Shown here one piece after another: positions 16,284 through 25,418 of a stretch of DNA of 64,000 nt; position 1 is the stretch's first letter, and every line of letters starts with the position of its first letter. Position numbers and translations under genes: made by a program. This stretch comes from Ralstonia soli. Its GTDB lineage: Bacteria > Pseudomonadota > Gammaproteobacteria > Burkholderiales > Burkholderiaceae. The stretch is taken from the NCBI RefSeq assembly GCF_023955655.1, contig NZ_JAMXHT010000004.1, positions 310,001-374,000 on the forward strand, given 5' to 3'. The notes beneath the pieces were generated by a model. The model did not search any database, was not told the origin of the DNA, and worked only from the letters and a program-made list of their open reading frames with translations.

Positions 16284-16772
16284 ATGCAACAACCTTCAGA
16301 CATGGCCTGCAACCTGGCATGCGCTGCCCTGCGCGATATGAGCCGTACCGCCAGTTTCATGCTCGACGCGCAGATTGAACTGTCCCGTTTTCGCCTCAAG
16401 CTGGCCGAGGCCGCGCTCGAAGATGTGCGCGAGATGGAACACGAACTCAGCGGCACGCATGACTGGTCGTCGCTGGCCACGGCCCAAAGCCTGTTCATGA
16501 AAATGCAATCGACCCACAGCGCCGCAGCGGTGAAGACATGGGCCGATTTCATCAACAATCTACAGGCAGCCTATTTGCGTCAACTCACGGAATGGAGCGA
16601 ACAGATGCAGCGGCCGCAGGGGCAAACCTCGTCCTCGCAACTGTTTGCCGCTTCCGCCGATTCACTGCGCGCCTTCTTCGACAGTTTCAACGTCATGGGG
16701 CTGCCGAATTCCGAAGCCAAGCGTACGACACCCTCACGCCCGGCCGCATCCAATGTTGCGCACGCCGCCTGA
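16284..16772 (+). CDS. Phasin-family protein, copy 2
   Basis: 162 residues, helical throughout residues 10-125, beginning MQQPSDMACNLACAALRDMS. It aligns end to end with the protein at 2880, including the two N-terminal Cys and a C-terminal (L)-x-x-(F)-x-(S/T)-FNV motif. Likely binds PHA granules or another hydrophobic surface. ATG 16284 follows CCGGAGACCGCA. First gene of a run of four plus-strand genes (phasin, CBS pair, hydrolase, phosphoribosyltransferase) with gaps of 23, 34 and 4 nt. Confidence 0.82.
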   Translation: MQQPSDMACNLACAALRDMSRTASFMLDAQIELSRFRLKLAEAALEDVREMEHELSGTHDWSSLATAQSLFMKMQSTHSAAAVKTWADFINNLQAAYLRQLTEWSEQMQRPQGQTSSSQLFAASADSLRAFFDSFNVMGLPNSEAKRTTPSRPAASNVAHAA

Positions 16773-16795
16773 CCAGCGCACCCCAGGAGCCCATC

Positions 16796-17260
16796 ATGCG
16801 AGTTCAGGACGTCTATTCACACAATGCGGTCCACATTCCGCTCTCCTGCACGCTGCAAGAGGCGGCACAGCAGATGCGCCAGAAGCATGTCGGCGCGCTG
16901 GTGGTCACAGAAAACACCCCTTCTGGCCCTCATGCGATCGGTGTGGTGACAGACCGCGACATGGTGCTCGACGCGGTTGCCGTTGGCATTGACCCATCCC
17001 AGACCTGCGTGGCCGATGTGATGAGCCGGGGCATCCTGAATGTACCGATCGAGGCGAGCCTGAGCGATGCGTTGCAGGAAATGCTCTCGGGCGGCGTCCG
17101 GCGCGTGGGGGTGACGTCCGACGGTGCGCTGGTGGGTGTCCTGTCTCTGGACGACGTGCTCAGCGCCATGGCCACCGAATGGAGCCTGATCGCCCGCCTG
17201 GTGCACAACGAACGCGAGCGCGAAACGACCGGCAGCGTCCAACCGCCGCTGAGCGTCTGA
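16796..17260 (+). CDS. CBS-domain-pair protein, copy 1
   Basis: 154 residues made of two CBS domains. Markers: IGVVTDRDMVLDAVA in the first and LVGVLSLDDVLSAMA in the second. CBS pairs bind adenosyl nucleotides (AMP, ATP, SAM) and sense energy charge. Stand-alone pairs like this have no catalytic domain. ATG 16796 follows CAGGAG. Paralogous to the protein at 35684 (same TDRDMV block and same GEWxLxA-type tail, here TEWSLIARLV). Confidence 0.9.
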   Translation: MRVQDVYSHNAVHIPLSCTLQEAAQQMRQKHVGALVVTENTPSGPHAIGVVTDRDMVLDAVAVGIDPSQTCVADVMSRGILNVPIEASLSDALQEMLSGGVRRVGVTSDGALVGVLSLDDVLSAMATEWSLIARLVHNERERETTGSVQPPLSV

Positions 17261-17294
17261 ACCGGCGGTCGCCCTCTTTCAGGAGATCTTCGTC

Positions 17295-17978
17295 ATGCAT
17301 GCCGAGCCGCTCTCTCTGAGCATGGACATCGTGGCGGACGACGCCGTGCTGGAAGGCAACCTGAACTGCCCCGCCAACGCATTCGGCCTCGTGATCTTTG
17401 CGCACGGCAGCGGCAGCTCGCGGCTCAGCCCACGCAACCGGTATGTTGCCGATCAACTCAACGCTGCCGGACTGGGCACGCTGCTGTTCGATCTATTGAG
17501 TGACGATGAAGCCGCGCACGCCTCATGCCGCTTCGATATCGAGCTACTGGCGCAACGCCTGCGCACGGCAACCCGCGCGGTGGGCAACATTGCGCGCGAA
17601 CGCAAGCTGCGGCTCGGATATTTCGGCGCCAGCACGGGGGCTGCGGCCGCGATCCTGGCGGCGGCCGACTCCGATGACGCCTGCCCGATCGAAGCGGTGG
17701 TCAGCCGCGGCGGCCGGCCGGATCTTGCCGGGCAACATGCACTGAGCAAGCTTGCCTGCCCGACCCTGCTGATCGTCGGCGCGGTCGACCTGGACGTGCT
17801 GGGGCTCAACCGCCAAGCCCTGACCCAGATGCAATGTGAAAAGGCCCTGGAGACAGTGCCACACGCAACCCACCTTTTCGAAGAAGCCGGTGCGCTCGAA
17901 CAGGTAGCTGAGCTGGCGCGCGCATGGTTTGTCCGCCATCTGAGGGCAACCGCCCAACCCCATCAACACACGAGGTAG
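17295..17978 (+). CDS. Dienelactone-hydrolase-type alpha/beta hydrolase
   Basis: 227 residues. Oxyanion region FAHGSGSSRLSPRN, nucleophile elbow GYFGASTGAAAAIL (G-A-S-T-G, Ser about residue 116), acid in IVGAVDLDVL and His in VPHATHLFEE. This subgroup commonly stands next to phosphoribosyltransferase genes in stress islands; the natural ester is unknown. ATG 17295 has AGGAGAT 8 nt upstream. It lies 4 nt before the phosphoribosyltransferase gene, suggesting joint translation. Confidence 0.88.
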   Translation: MHAEPLSLSMDIVADDAVLEGNLNCPANAFGLVIFAHGSGSSRLSPRNRYVADQLNAAGLGTLLFDLLSDDEAAHASCRFDIELLAQRLRTATRAVGNIARERKLRLGYFGASTGAAAAILAAADSDDACPIEAVVSRGGRPDLAGQHALSKLACPTLLIVGAVDLDVLGLNRQALTQMQCEKALETVPHATHLFEEAGALEQVAELARAWFVRHLRATAQPHQHTR

Positions 17979-17982
17979 CGCC

Positions 17983-18633
17983 GTGCGATTCAAAGATCGA
18001 TTGGATGCAGCGCGCCAGCTGGCGCTCGCGCTGGACAAATACAGGGGCACGCACCCGCTGGTGCTGGCCATTCCACGCGGTGCGGTTCCCATGGGCGCAC
18101 TCATCGCCACCGCACTCGACGGCCAGCTTGATGTGACGCTGGTCCGCAAGCTCGGTGCGCCATTCAACCGCGAGTTGGCAGTCGGCTCCGTGGACGAGAG
18201 CGGCTGGAGCTACATCGCGCCGTATGCCGGCCGCGTTGGCGCGGATACGACATACCTCGAGCAGGAAACGGCCGAGCAGATGGACGTCATCCGCCGTCGC
18301 CGGGCGCTCTATACCCCCAACCGGGGCCCCTATGATGTGCAGGGACGCATCGTGATCGTCGTCGACGATGGACTGGCGACCGGCGCCACCATGAAGGCGG
18401 CACTCCACGCTGTACGTCAGCGCCATCCGCAACGGCTCATCTGCGCGGTTCCTGTGGCATCGCCAGACAGCCTGGACGACATTCGACCGCTGGCCGACGA
18501 GATCGTCTGCCTCTACGCACCGCCAGGTTTCCGCGCGGTCGGCATGTACTACGCCGACTTTCCTCAGGTGGAGGATGCCGAGGTCCGGGGCGCGCTCGGC
18601 ACAGCACCGTACGACGAACGCCAGGCTGGATGA
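17983..18633 (+). CDS. Phosphoribosyltransferase family protein
   Basis: 216 residues, GTG start at 17983 with GAGGT 7 nt upstream. The PRPP-binding motif IVIVVDDGLATGATM (residues about 122-136) is intact. The N-terminal RFKDRLDAARQLALALDKY and AIPRGAVPMGALIA are typical of the stand-alone PRT proteins of unknown base specificity often paired with a DLH-type hydrolase. Role possibly salvage of a purine, pyrimidine or nicotinate-like compound. Last of the phasin-2 operon; it is convergent with the Mg2+-ATPase gene. Confidence 0.88.
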   Translation: MRFKDRLDAARQLALALDKYRGTHPLVLAIPRGAVPMGALIATALDGQLDVTLVRKLGAPFNRELAVGSVDESGWSYIAPYAGRVGADTTYLEQETAEQMDVIRRRRALYTPNRGPYDVQGRIVIVVDDGLATGATMKAALHAVRQRHPQRLICAVPVASPDSLDDIRPLADEIVCLYAPPGFRAVGMYYADFPQVEDAEVRGALGTAPYDERQAG

Positions 18634-18666
18634 TCGCTGCACTTCGCTAGCGAGCCGCACCCGGGC

Positions 18667-21294
18667 TCAGTCCAGGCCATACCTGCGCACGTACCAGGCC
18701 TTCATCGCATAGGCAGCCAAGCCATAGGCCAACACGATTGCCGCCAGGCAGGGCCAGTACGAGACCGGCAGCGGCACAAAGCCGAACAGGGCTCCGACGG
18801 GCGTCAGCGGCATTGCCACACCCACACAGGCAATGGCAACGCTGGTCAGCACCAGTGGCGTACTTGCGCGGCTTTGCACAAACGGCACCTTGCCCGTACG
18901 GATGATGTGGATGATGAGCGTTTGCGTGAGCAGAGATTCAACAAACCATCCCGACTGAAAGAGCGGCGGACTGCTCCACGCATGGAAGACGCCAAGCAGC
19001 AGCGCGTAGGTCGCAAAGTCAAATACCGAACTGACGGGCCCCATGTACAGCATGAACTTCAGGATGTTGCCGATCTCCCATCGGCGCGGCTTGACGAGGT
19101 AGTCCTCATCCACGTTGTCGGTTGGGATGGCGGTCTGCGAGAAGTCGTACAGCAGGTTGTTGAGCAGCACCTGAACCGGTGCCATCGGCAGGAACGGCAG
19201 GAACAGGCTGGCGCCCAGCACGCTGAACATATTTCCGAAGTTTGAACTGGCGCCCATCTTGATGTACTTGACGATATTGCCGAACACCTTGCGCCCTTCC
19301 GTGACGCCCTCGCCCAGCACCGCCAGGCTTTTTTCCAGCAGGATGATGTCAGCGGACTCCTTGGCAATATCGACCGCGCTATCCACGGAGATGCCGACAT
19401 CCGCGGCCTTGAGCGCAGGCCCGTCATTGATACCGTCACCCATGAAGCCGACGACATGGCCTCTGCGATGCAGCGCCTCGACAATGGCCGCCTTCTGCGC
19501 GGGTGACACCTTGGCGAAGACCGATGCACGTTCGGCAATGTCGGCCACTTGCTCGGGCGACATGGCGGCCAGCTCAGTGCCGAGCACCACCGGCTCGACG
19601 GCCAGCCCGACCTCGCGGCAGATCTTGCGCGCAACAATGGCGTTGTCACCCGTGAGGATCTTGACCGCCACACCGGCTTCCTTCAACGCGGCAAGGGCCG
19701 CTGCTGCTGTCTCACGCGGCGGGTCGAGAAAAGCGATGTAACCCAGCAATGTCAGCCCGGACTCGTCTGCCACTGCGTACTCGTTCTGCTGGGGCGGTAG
19801 CTCCTTGTATGCGACTGCCACGGCACGAAAGCCATCGGCGTTCAGGTTCTCGGCGAGTTGCCGCGTTTGTTCGAGGTGACTGGTTTCAAGCGGGCCAGCC
19901 TCGTCACCGCTGACGTAGCGCGTACTGACGGCCAGCACCTCCTCCACCGCGCCCTTGCAGATCAGCACGTGTGTGCCGTCGTCCCGCGCCAGTACCACCG
20001 ACATGCGCCGGCGTTCGAAATCGAACGGCAGCTCGTCCACCTTTCGGAAGCGCGCGTGCACATCCAGGCGTTGCTCCAGCTCCACATGCTTGAGCACAGC
20101 CACGTCCAGCAGGTTCTTCAGGCCAGACTGATAGAAACTGTTCAGAAACGCGTACTCCAGCACCTGGTCGGATTCTTCGCCGCGCAAATCCAGGTGATGC
20201 TTGAGGATGATGCGGTCTTGCGTGAGTGTGCCGGTCTTGTCCGTACACAGCACGTCCATCGCGCCGAAGTTCTGGATGGCATTGAGCCGCTTCACGATGA
20301 CCTTCTTGCGCGACATCGCGATAGCGCCCTTGGCCAGGTTGACCGTGACGATCATCGGCAACATCTCGGGCGTGAGGCCAACGGCCACCGCCACCGCAAA
20401 CAGCAGCGCCTCGAACCAGTTGCCCTTGGTCAGGCCATTGATGAGGAAGACGGTGGGCGCCATCACCAGGATCAACGTCAGCATCAGCCAGGTGAACCGG
20501 GTAATGCCCCGATCGAAGCTGGTCTGCACGCGTTGCGCTGCAATCAGGTTGGCCACGTGGCCGAAGGCGGTCCGCTGGCCGGTGGTCAGTACCACGCCCG
20601 TGGCGTAGCCGCTCACCACGGCGCTGCCCATGAAGCACAGGTTGGGCAGGTCGAAATCCGCGCTGGTGTGCTGGTTGCTCGGTTGCGCATGTCTTTCCTG
20701 CGGCATCGCCTCGCCGGTCAGCGCCGACTGATTGACGAAGACGTCCTTGGCGTCGAGCAGCCGCACGTCTGCGGGCACCATGTCGCCTGCGCTGAGCTGC
20801 ACGATATCGCCCGGCACCAGTTGCTCGATGGGGATTTCACGGATGCCCTCGCCGCTATCCGCGCCCAGGCGCCGCACGGTGGCAGTCGTATGGACCATGC
20901 GACGCAGCGCCTCCGCCGCCCGGTTCGAGCGGTGCTCCTGCAGGAAACCCAGCACCACGCTCAACACCACCATGACGGCGATCAGCACGGCCGCCCGCAC
21001 ATCGCCCAACGCCGCTGAGACACCCGCCAGCGAGATGAGCAGCAGATTCAGCGGATTGGCCGAACGGCGCACCAGCTCAAGCAGTACGCCTTCATGATGA
21101 CCATTGGCCACGCGGTTGAGCCCGCATTCGCGCAGGCGCTGTGACGCGGCTTCCTGCGTCAGCCCATGTGGCTGGGTCTGCAGCCGCGCCAGCACCTCAT
21201 GCGCCGGCAGGCTCGCCCACATCGAGACGTCATCGGCGGACGTACGGGAGGGCAACACAGTGGGCAGTGTTTCCCAGCGTGGCTTGCCGCGCAT
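18667..21294 (-). CDS. mgtA: Magnesium-translocating P-type ATPase
   Basis: 875 residues, P3B-type ATPase. Cation ATPase N-domain (about 25-95), actuator motif ALTGEAMPQ, phosphorylation loop DKTGTLTQD (Asp is the phosphorylated residue), ILTGDNAIVARKI and GMNDAPAL-equivalent MGDGINDGPALKAADVG. Ten membrane helices with a C-terminal block near LLNNLLYDFSQ, as in MgtA/MgtB. Imports Mg2+ (or Ni2+) across the inner membrane. ATG 21294 with GAGGAG upstream. It begins 2 nt after the acetate kinase stop, so it ends the long exporter-acetate operon. No MgtC or leader is seen in front of it. Confidence 0.92.
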   Translation of the reverse strand: MRGKPRWETLPTVLPSRTSADDVSMWASLPAHEVLARLQTQPHGLTQEAASQRLRECGLNRVANGHHEGVLLELVRRSANPLNLLLISLAGVSAALGDVRAAVLIAVMVVLSVVLGFLQEHRSNRAAEALRRMVHTTATVRRLGADSGEGIREIPIEQLVPGDIVQLSAGDMVPADVRLLDAKDVFVNQSALTGEAMPQERHAQPSNQHTSADFDLPNLCFMGSAVVSGYATGVVLTTGQRTAFGHVANLIAAQRVQTSFDRGITRFTWLMLTLILVMAPTVFLINGLTKGNWFEALLFAVAVAVGLTPEMLPMIVTVNLAKGAIAMSRKKVIVKRLNAIQNFGAMDVLCTDKTGTLTQDRIILKHHLDLRGEESDQVLEYAFLNSFYQSGLKNLLDVAVLKHVELEQRLDVHARFRKVDELPFDFERRRMSVVLARDDGTHVLICKGAVEEVLAVSTRYVSGDEAGPLETSHLEQTRQLAENLNADGFRAVAVAYKELPPQQNEYAVADESGLTLLGYIAFLDPPRETAAAALAALKEAGVAVKILTGDNAIVARKICREVGLAVEPVVLGTELAAMSPEQVADIAERASVFAKVSPAQKAAIVEALHRRGHVVGFMGDGINDGPALKAADVGISVDSAVDIAKESADIILLEKSLAVLGEGVTEGRKVFGNIVKYIKMGASSNFGNMFSVLGASLFLPFLPMAPVQVLLNNLLYDFSQTAIPTDNVDEDYLVKPRRWEIGNILKFMLYMGPVSSVFDFATYALLLGVFHAWSSPPLFQSGWFVESLLTQTLIIHIIRTGKVPFVQSRASTPLVLTSVAIACVGVAMPLTPVGALFGFVPLPVSYWPCLAAIVLAYGLAAYAMKAWYVRRYGLD

Positions 21295-21296
21295 CG

Positions 21297-22481
21297 TTAG
21301 GCTCCTCGTGTGCAGGCGAATGCGTGGCGGGCCGCCACCCATTCTTCATTGGTGGGCTCGACCACGACCCGCACGTGGCTCTGCGGCGCCGATACCACGG
21401 CCGCGTTTCCGGCGTTGGCTACAGGGTCCGCAATCACACCCAGATACGCCAGGGCGGCCATCACGCGTTCGCGGATGACCGCGTTGTGCTCCCCGATGCC
21501 CGCGGTGAAGACCAGCATGTCCAACCCGCCCAGCACGGCAACGAGTGCGCCGATCTCGCGCACGATGCGCCGCACATAAAGCGCCAGCGCCAACGCGCAC
21601 CGCGCATCGTTCGGTTCCCGCGGCAGCAGCACACGCGGGTCCGCTGATACGCCGGACACCCCAAGCAAGCCCGACGCGTGATACAGCAGATGGCCGACCT
21701 GTTCGAGCGAGAGCGCCTCGACCTCCATCAGATGTAGCACAACGCCAGGGTCGATGGCGCCGCAGCGCGTGCCCATCATCAACCCATCGAGCGCGGAGAA
21801 GCCCATCGTGGTGGCCACACTGGCCAGGTCTTGCATGGCACAGAGGCTCGCGCCGCTCCCCAGATGGGCAACGATCGTGCGGCCCTTGGCCCGATCGCCA
21901 TGCCGGATCGGCAGCGCATACGTCATGTACTCGTACGACAGGCCGTGAAAGCCATAGCGCCGCATGCCGCGCTCGAACAGTGCGTAGGGCAGCGGAAGCA
22001 CCTGCTCTACCGTCGGGACCGTGTGATGGAATGACGTATCAAAGCACGCCACCTGCGGCACGTCGGGGTGCTCTTCCAGAAAGGTGCCGATCGCCTCCAG
22101 CGCGAATGGCTGATGCAACGGTGCAAGCGGTATGTAGCTTTGCAACTCGGCCAGCACCGCCAGCGTCACCCGCACGGGCATCACGTATTTGCTGCCGCCA
22201 TGAACCACGCGATGCGCGACGGCCATCAGGTGCCGCCCGTCAAGCTGCTCCCTGGCGCGTGTGCGAATCTCAAGCAGCGCCGCGTGATACGGCTGTGCTA
22301 CGTCCAACGCTACGGTGGACGGCGTGGCGTCCCCTTCCCTGACGGTGGCGCGGCCACTGCCGATCGCCTGAATCTCGCCTCGCCAGAGGGCGTCATGGCG
22401 TGCGGTAAGCAAGTCCACATCAAACAGGGCGAACTTGATGCTCGACGAACCGCAGTTGAGTACCAGAATGCATGCGCTCAT
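21297..22481 (-). CDS. ackA: Acetate kinase
   Basis: 394 residues. Starts MSACILVLNCGSSSIKFALF (ASKHA phosphate-1 motif, N7). RVVHGGSKY and HLGSGASLCA (H about 205) and FTAGIGEH are the acetate kinase signatures. Converts acetyl phosphate + ADP to acetate + ATP. Its ATG overlaps the stop of the phosphotransacetylase fusion by 4 nt (ATGA), so both are coupled. Together they give substrate-level ATP from acetyl-CoA under oxygen limitation. Confidence 0.95.
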   Translation of the reverse strand: MSACILVLNCGSSSIKFALFDVDLLTARHDALWRGEIQAIGSGRATVREGDATPSTVALDVAQPYHAALLEIRTRAREQLDGRHLMAVAHRVVHGGSKYVMPVRVTLAVLAELQSYIPLAPLHQPFALEAIGTFLEEHPDVPQVACFDTSFHHTVPTVEQVLPLPYALFERGMRRYGFHGLSYEYMTYALPIRHGDRAKGRTIVAHLGSGASLCAMQDLASVATTMGFSALDGLMMGTRCGAIDPGVVLHLMEVEALSLEQVGHLLYHASGLLGVSGVSADPRVLLPREPNDARCALALALYVRRIVREIGALVAVLGGLDMLVFTAGIGEHNAVIRERVMAALAYLGVIADPVANAGNAAVVSAPQSHVRVVVEPTNEEWVAARHAFACTRGA

Positions 22482-23902
22482 GGCGGCACCATCCGATAGC
22501 GATGCGCCAGCAGGACAGCCACTGCACACGATGCGAGTCGCGAGGCGCGCAGGTCGGCACGGCTCGTGAGCACGATGGGCACGCGCGCACCCAGCACAAT
22601 CCCGGCACTGATGGCGCCGCCCAGGTATTCGAGCTGCTTGGCCAGCATGTTGCCGCTCTCAAGGTCCGGCACCACGAGGATATCGGCCTGCCCGGCCACT
22701 GGCGAGACGATGCCCTTGATACGCGCAGCCGCGGCCGACACTGCGTTGTCAAATGCCAATGGCCCATCCAGCACCGCCCCCGTGATCTGGCCGCGATCCG
22801 CCATCTTGCACAGTGCCGCGGCATCCAGCGTGGCGACCATGCGCGGGTTGATGGTCTCCACCGCCGCCAGGATCGCAACATGCGGGCGCGCCACGCCGAT
22901 GGTGTGCGCCAGATCGATCGCATTGCGCACGATATCGGCCTTGTCATCCAACGTCGGGGCGATGTTGACAGCGGCGTCGGTCAGGATGAACGGGCGCGGA
23001 TACGCCGGCGTCTGCATGAGGAAGCAATGGCTGACCCGGCGCTTGGTACGCAGCCCTGCCTCAGCGCGCACCACAGCCGACATCAACTCATCCGTATGCA
23101 GGCTGCCCTTCATCAACGCTTCGACTTCGCCTTGCGCGGCAAGCTCTGCGGCACGCGCCGCTGCGGCGTGGCTGTGCGGAACGTCGTCGATCTCCACGCC
23201 TGCCAGCGTCAGCCCGGCCTCTGCCGCAACGGCTTCCAGCCGCGCGCGCGGGGCGACCAGACGCGGCACGATCAGGCCATCAGCACGCGCATCCAGCGCC
23301 GCCGACAGGCTCAGCGCGTCACACGGATGCACGACTGCCGTGCGGACGGCACCCAAGCTGCGCGCATGCGCAAGCAAGCGCTGAAGACCCGCATCGCTGT
23401 CGCGCAGATCCGGTAGCGCATTGCGTGGCACTTCGACGTGCCCGGTGGGCGCGATCACATCTGCCTCACCGCTGATGGCGATGGCGCCGTCCGCATTGAC
23501 GCAACGGCACGCCAGCGTGAGCCGATGTTGAGCCACATTCCGATTCACCACGGTCACGGACACTGTCAACGTGTCGCCCACACGCACAGGCGCCAGAAAC
23601 TGCAGGGTCTGGCTAACATGCGTGACGCCAGGCCCCGGCAGCCGCTGGCCGAGCAACGCCCCAATCAGCGCGCCGCCCAGCATGCCCGGCACAGCGGCGT
23701 GCGCCTCGGCAATGCCGTGCCCTGAGGCCGCCAGTGGCGGGCCTTCCGTCTGCCCGGTCAGCATGGCGAACAGCTGAACGTCTTCCGCCGTGAGCGTGCG
23801 CTCCATGCTGGCCGTGTCACCGACGGCAATGTCCTTGAAGACGCGATTCCCGATAACGCTGAGTTCATCAGCCGCCGGTAGCGGCATATTCTCGATGCTC
23901 AT
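22478..23902 (-). CDS. Bifunctional MaoC-like enoyl-CoA hydratase / phosphate acetyltransferase
   Basis: 474 residues. Residues about 20-150 are a MaoC hot-dog hydratase domain (FKDIAVGDTASMERTLTAEDVQLFAML, HGIAEAHAAVPGMLGGALIGALLG). Residues about 165-470 are the PTA_PTB phosphotransacetylase/phosphotransbutyrylase domain (ILTDAAVNIAPTLDDKADIV, DGPLAFDNAVS). Expected to make acetyl or another short acyl phosphate from the CoA ester. The MaoC part may link to beta-hydroxyacyl-CoA (PHB-type) metabolism. AAGGA lies 8 nt before ATG 23902. Upstream ackA partner, 52 nt downstream of the OMF gene. Confidence 0.92.
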   Translation of the reverse strand: MSIENMPLPAADELSVIGNRVFKDIAVGDTASMERTLTAEDVQLFAMLTGQTEGPPLAASGHGIAEAHAAVPGMLGGALIGALLGQRLPGPGVTHVSQTLQFLAPVRVGDTLTVSVTVVNRNVAQHRLTLACRCVNADGAIAISGEADVIAPTGHVEVPRNALPDLRDSDAGLQRLLAHARSLGAVRTAVVHPCDALSLSAALDARADGLIVPRLVAPRARLEAVAAEAGLTLAGVEIDDVPHSHAAAARAAELAAQGEVEALMKGSLHTDELMSAVVRAEAGLRTKRRVSHCFLMQTPAYPRPFILTDAAVNIAPTLDDKADIVRNAIDLAHTIGVARPHVAILAAVETINPRMVATLDAAALCKMADRGQITGAVLDGPLAFDNAVSAAAARIKGIVSPVAGQADILVVPDLESGNMLAKQLEYLGGAISAGIVLGARVPIVLTSRADLRASRLASCAVAVLLAHRYRMVPP

Positions 23903-23954
23903 GGTCTGTCCTTGCGCGGAGGGAGGCGGACGACGTGTCGCCAGACAGCCGCAA

Positions 23955-25418
23955 TCACGGCGCGTGCGCTGCTACGGGCGCTTCAAGACTGGCGCCACGC
24001 CAGCCGCCGCCCAGAGCGAGAAACAGCGCAACCGTGTCCTGCAGCCGCTGTGCACGCACCTGCAGCGTGCCAAGCACGGCTTGTTGGTACTGGAGATCGG
24101 CACTCAACACCTGAAGATAGCTGGCGACCCCCGCACGATAGTCGGCGTTGATTTCCTCCACTGCGGCGCTTGCCGCTGACTGTGCGCGCAGCTGCGCATC
24201 GAGCTGGGCTGCATCGTGTGCCAGCGCGCGCAACACATCCGCCACCTGCTCAAACGACGCGAGCACCACTTGCCGATAGTTGGCATCTGCCGCCTGCAGC
24301 GCCTGCTTGGATGCCGCACGGCGGAAATACAGCGTACCGCCCTCAAACAGCGGCGCGACAAGGTTCGCGCCCAGGCTCCAGGCACCAGCCTGCGCACCGA
24401 ACAGGTCGGCGCTGCGGGCACTCATGCGGGCATAGTCTGCGCTGAGGGTCAGAGCTGGCAGCATCGCCGCCGTCGCAACCCCCACCTCGGCGCTGGCCTG
24501 ATGCAGGCGCGCTTGCGCGGCAAGAACGTCCGGGCGCTGACGCACCAGTTCAGAGGGCACCAGCGTGGGCAGGTCCACCGGCAGTTGCAACCCGCTGAGC
24601 GCGACGTCTGCGGCATCGGCCTCAGAAGGGAATCGGCCGGTCAATACGGCTTCCAGATGCGCCGCTTGGTCTCGCTTTTGCTCAAGCGGCGGCAAAGACG
24701 CTTCCAACGACGCCAACTGCGCCGCGAGACTCAACTCGCTGGCGTGTGCCATGACGCCCGCTTCGACCTGCGCGTGTGCGATCTCAACCTGTTCTCGCAC
24801 CACGGTAATCAGACTACGCGTGGTGTCGATCTGCGCCCCATAGGCCGCGCGGGCGATCACGGCGTTCACCAGATTGCCGGTGAGTGAGAGATAAGCAGCG
24901 GCGACCGCGTATCGCTGTCCTTCGGTTTGAGCCGCCAGTGCTTCCACGGCCCGCCGATTGCCACCGAAAACATCGACGGCGTAGCTGACGGATGCCCCCA
25001 ATGTCCACAGCGTAAAGAGGCTCGACGCGCCAGTCTGCCCAAGCTTGGCCGGCACCGCCGCCTGGCGTGACACATCGGCCGACCCGGCCACCTGCGGATA
25101 GAACACACCTGCGCCGGCGCGCAACAAGTCTTGCGCGGCGCGCAGATTGGCGTGGGCCTGCTCCAGGGTCGGGTTGGACGCGACGGCCGTTTCCATGGCC
25201 TTGTCCAGCGCCGGACTGCCGAAGGCGCGCCACCAGTCTGCCGGCACCGTTGCAGCAATAAAACGCTGCGCAACGCCGTCGGCGGAGGTGGTTTGCTCGG
25301 GATTGCCATCACGCAGGTAACGATCGACGCCTGGCGCAGGCGGCGCGTGGAAATCCGGCCCGACCGCACAGCCTGCAGCCGTCAGCGCCGCGGCTGTCGC
25401 CCACACAGCGGCTTTCAC
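23955..25418 (-). CDS. Outer-membrane efflux lipoprotein (NodT/TolC family)
   Basis: 487 residues. Signal peptide with lipobox LTAAGC (lipid on C17), GPDFHAPPAP after it is the NodT-type start. Two OEP repeats with alternating helices (about 55-260 and 260-475), for example FEQVADVLRALAHDA and QLSYLQVLSADLQYQQA-like YLQVLSADLQYQQAVL. Forms the trimeric outer-membrane duct of a tripartite exporter. Its start overlaps the adaptor stop by 4 nt. Confidence 0.92.
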   Translation of the reverse strand: MKAAVWATAAALTAAGCAVGPDFHAPPAPGVDRYLRDGNPEQTTSADGVAQRFIAATVPADWWRAFGSPALDKAMETAVASNPTLEQAHANLRAAQDLLRAGAGVFYPQVAGSADVSRQAAVPAKLGQTGASSLFTLWTLGASVSYAVDVFGGNRRAVEALAAQTEGQRYAVAAAYLSLTGNLVNAVIARAAYGAQIDTTRSLITVVREQVEIAHAQVEAGVMAHASELSLAAQLASLEASLPPLEQKRDQAAHLEAVLTGRFPSEADAADVALSGLQLPVDLPTLVPSELVRQRPDVLAAQARLHQASAEVGVATAAMLPALTLSADYARMSARSADLFGAQAGAWSLGANLVAPLFEGGTLYFRRAASKQALQAADANYRQVVLASFEQVADVLRALAHDAAQLDAQLRAQSAASAAVEEINADYRAGVASYLQVLSADLQYQQAVLGTLQVRAQRLQDTVALFLALGGGWRGASLEAPVAAHAP

